Assembly: GCA_026417845.1 (NCBI GenBank)
Contig: JAOACM010000283.1
Span: 1 to 6,062, forward strand
Direction of reading: 5' to 3'
Source of the DNA: Planctomycetota bacterium
Lineage (GTDB): Bacteria > Planctomycetota > SZUA-567 > H5-PLA8 > CALKMO01
Length of the DNA: 6,062 nt
In this document: positions 5,989-6,062 of the stretch, piece after piece
Position numbering within the stretch: the first letter of the stretch is position 1
How the letters are laid out: every line of letters starts with the position of its first letter
Made by a program: the position numbers and the translations under genes
The notes under the pieces: model-generated
Databases searched by the model: none
The model's input: only the letters and a program-made list of their open reading frames with translations
Told to the model about the DNA's origin: nothing

Positions 5989-6016
5989 TTGATTTTGCAA
6001 GTACACATGATATAGT
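5989..6016 (+). promoter_or_regulatory. Sigma70-like promoter for the RNA gene at the right edge
   Basis: TTGATT (5989-5994) and TATAGT (6011-6016) are 16 bases apart; the -10 box matches at five of six positions and the -35 box at four. The surrounding 50 bases are AT-rich, in contrast with the rest of the window. Transcription would start near 6023, just before the probable 5S rRNA start. Confidence 0.55.
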
Positions 6017-6028
6017 AAGCTTTGCTCG

Positions 6029-6062
6029 TTACTGGAGTTTCGGAGCAGGTGGAATCACTCCA
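6029..6062 (+). rRNA. Probable 5' end of a 5S rRNA gene, cut by the window edge
   Basis: Aligned with bacterial 5S rRNA from base 6029, CTGG falls at positions 4-7, G at 9, and AGCAGGTGG followed by CACTCC occupies about 16-33, where E. coli has AGCGCGGTGG and CCACC (start of helix III). The window ends just before the diagnostic CCGAAC loop, so the identification rests on 34 bases. The promoter directly upstream and the absence of a coding frame fit a stand-alone 5S gene. Alternatively, TGGAGT (6033-6038) and ACTCCA (6057-6062) could form a simple hairpin of another RNA leader. Confidence 0.55.

Overview
This is a GC-rich bacterial window. It holds three complete protein genes, the 3' end of a fourth, and a non-coding right end that probably carries RNA genes. 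A cytosolic Cys-type sulfatase beside a uroporphyrinogen decarboxylase (URO-D)-like protein of the KHTDGN subtype, together with an NPCBM-type carbohydrate-binding tail, is a gene mix common in the PVC superphylum (Lentisphaerae, Kiritimatiellae and relatives). That placement is inferred from gene content and is not proven.

Layout. Positions 1-516 (+) encode the C-terminal 171 residues of a protein ending in an NPCBM/NEW2-like domain; the gene starts outside the window. Positions 517-957 are a convergent gap with inverted repeats and no credible gene. Positions 958-1968 (-) encode a 336-residue URO-D/MtaA-like protein with a strong ribosome binding site. Positions 1969-2428 are a long GC-rich leader or spacer with small repeats. 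Positions 2429-3886 (-) encode a 485-residue sulfatase, with a terminator-like hairpin just after its stop. Positions 3887-4263 are a divergent intergenic region with a candidate sulfatase promoter, a perfect 16-bp palindrome and a two-part hairpin upstream of xseA. Positions 4264-5703 (+) encode XseA, the large subunit of exodeoxyribonuclease VII, with an unusual Gly/Ala-rich N-terminal extension of about 76 residues.

Right end. Between xseA and the window edge lies a 233-nt segment (5744-5976) closed by a perfect 15-bp inverted repeat. It contains several nested stems and A-rich loops and looks like a structured RNA of a family I do not recognise. It is followed by a sigma70-like promoter (5989-6016) and then by what aligns with the first 34 nt of a 5S rRNA, cut off by the window end.

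How the parts relate. The sulfatase and the URO-D-like protein share a strand and may act in one catabolic module. The NPCBM protein could belong to the same polysaccharide-related neighbourhood, but it is on the other strand. xseA is an unrelated housekeeping DNA-repair gene, and its usual partner xseB is not in the window. I see no CRISPR array, transposase, tRNA or phage gene.
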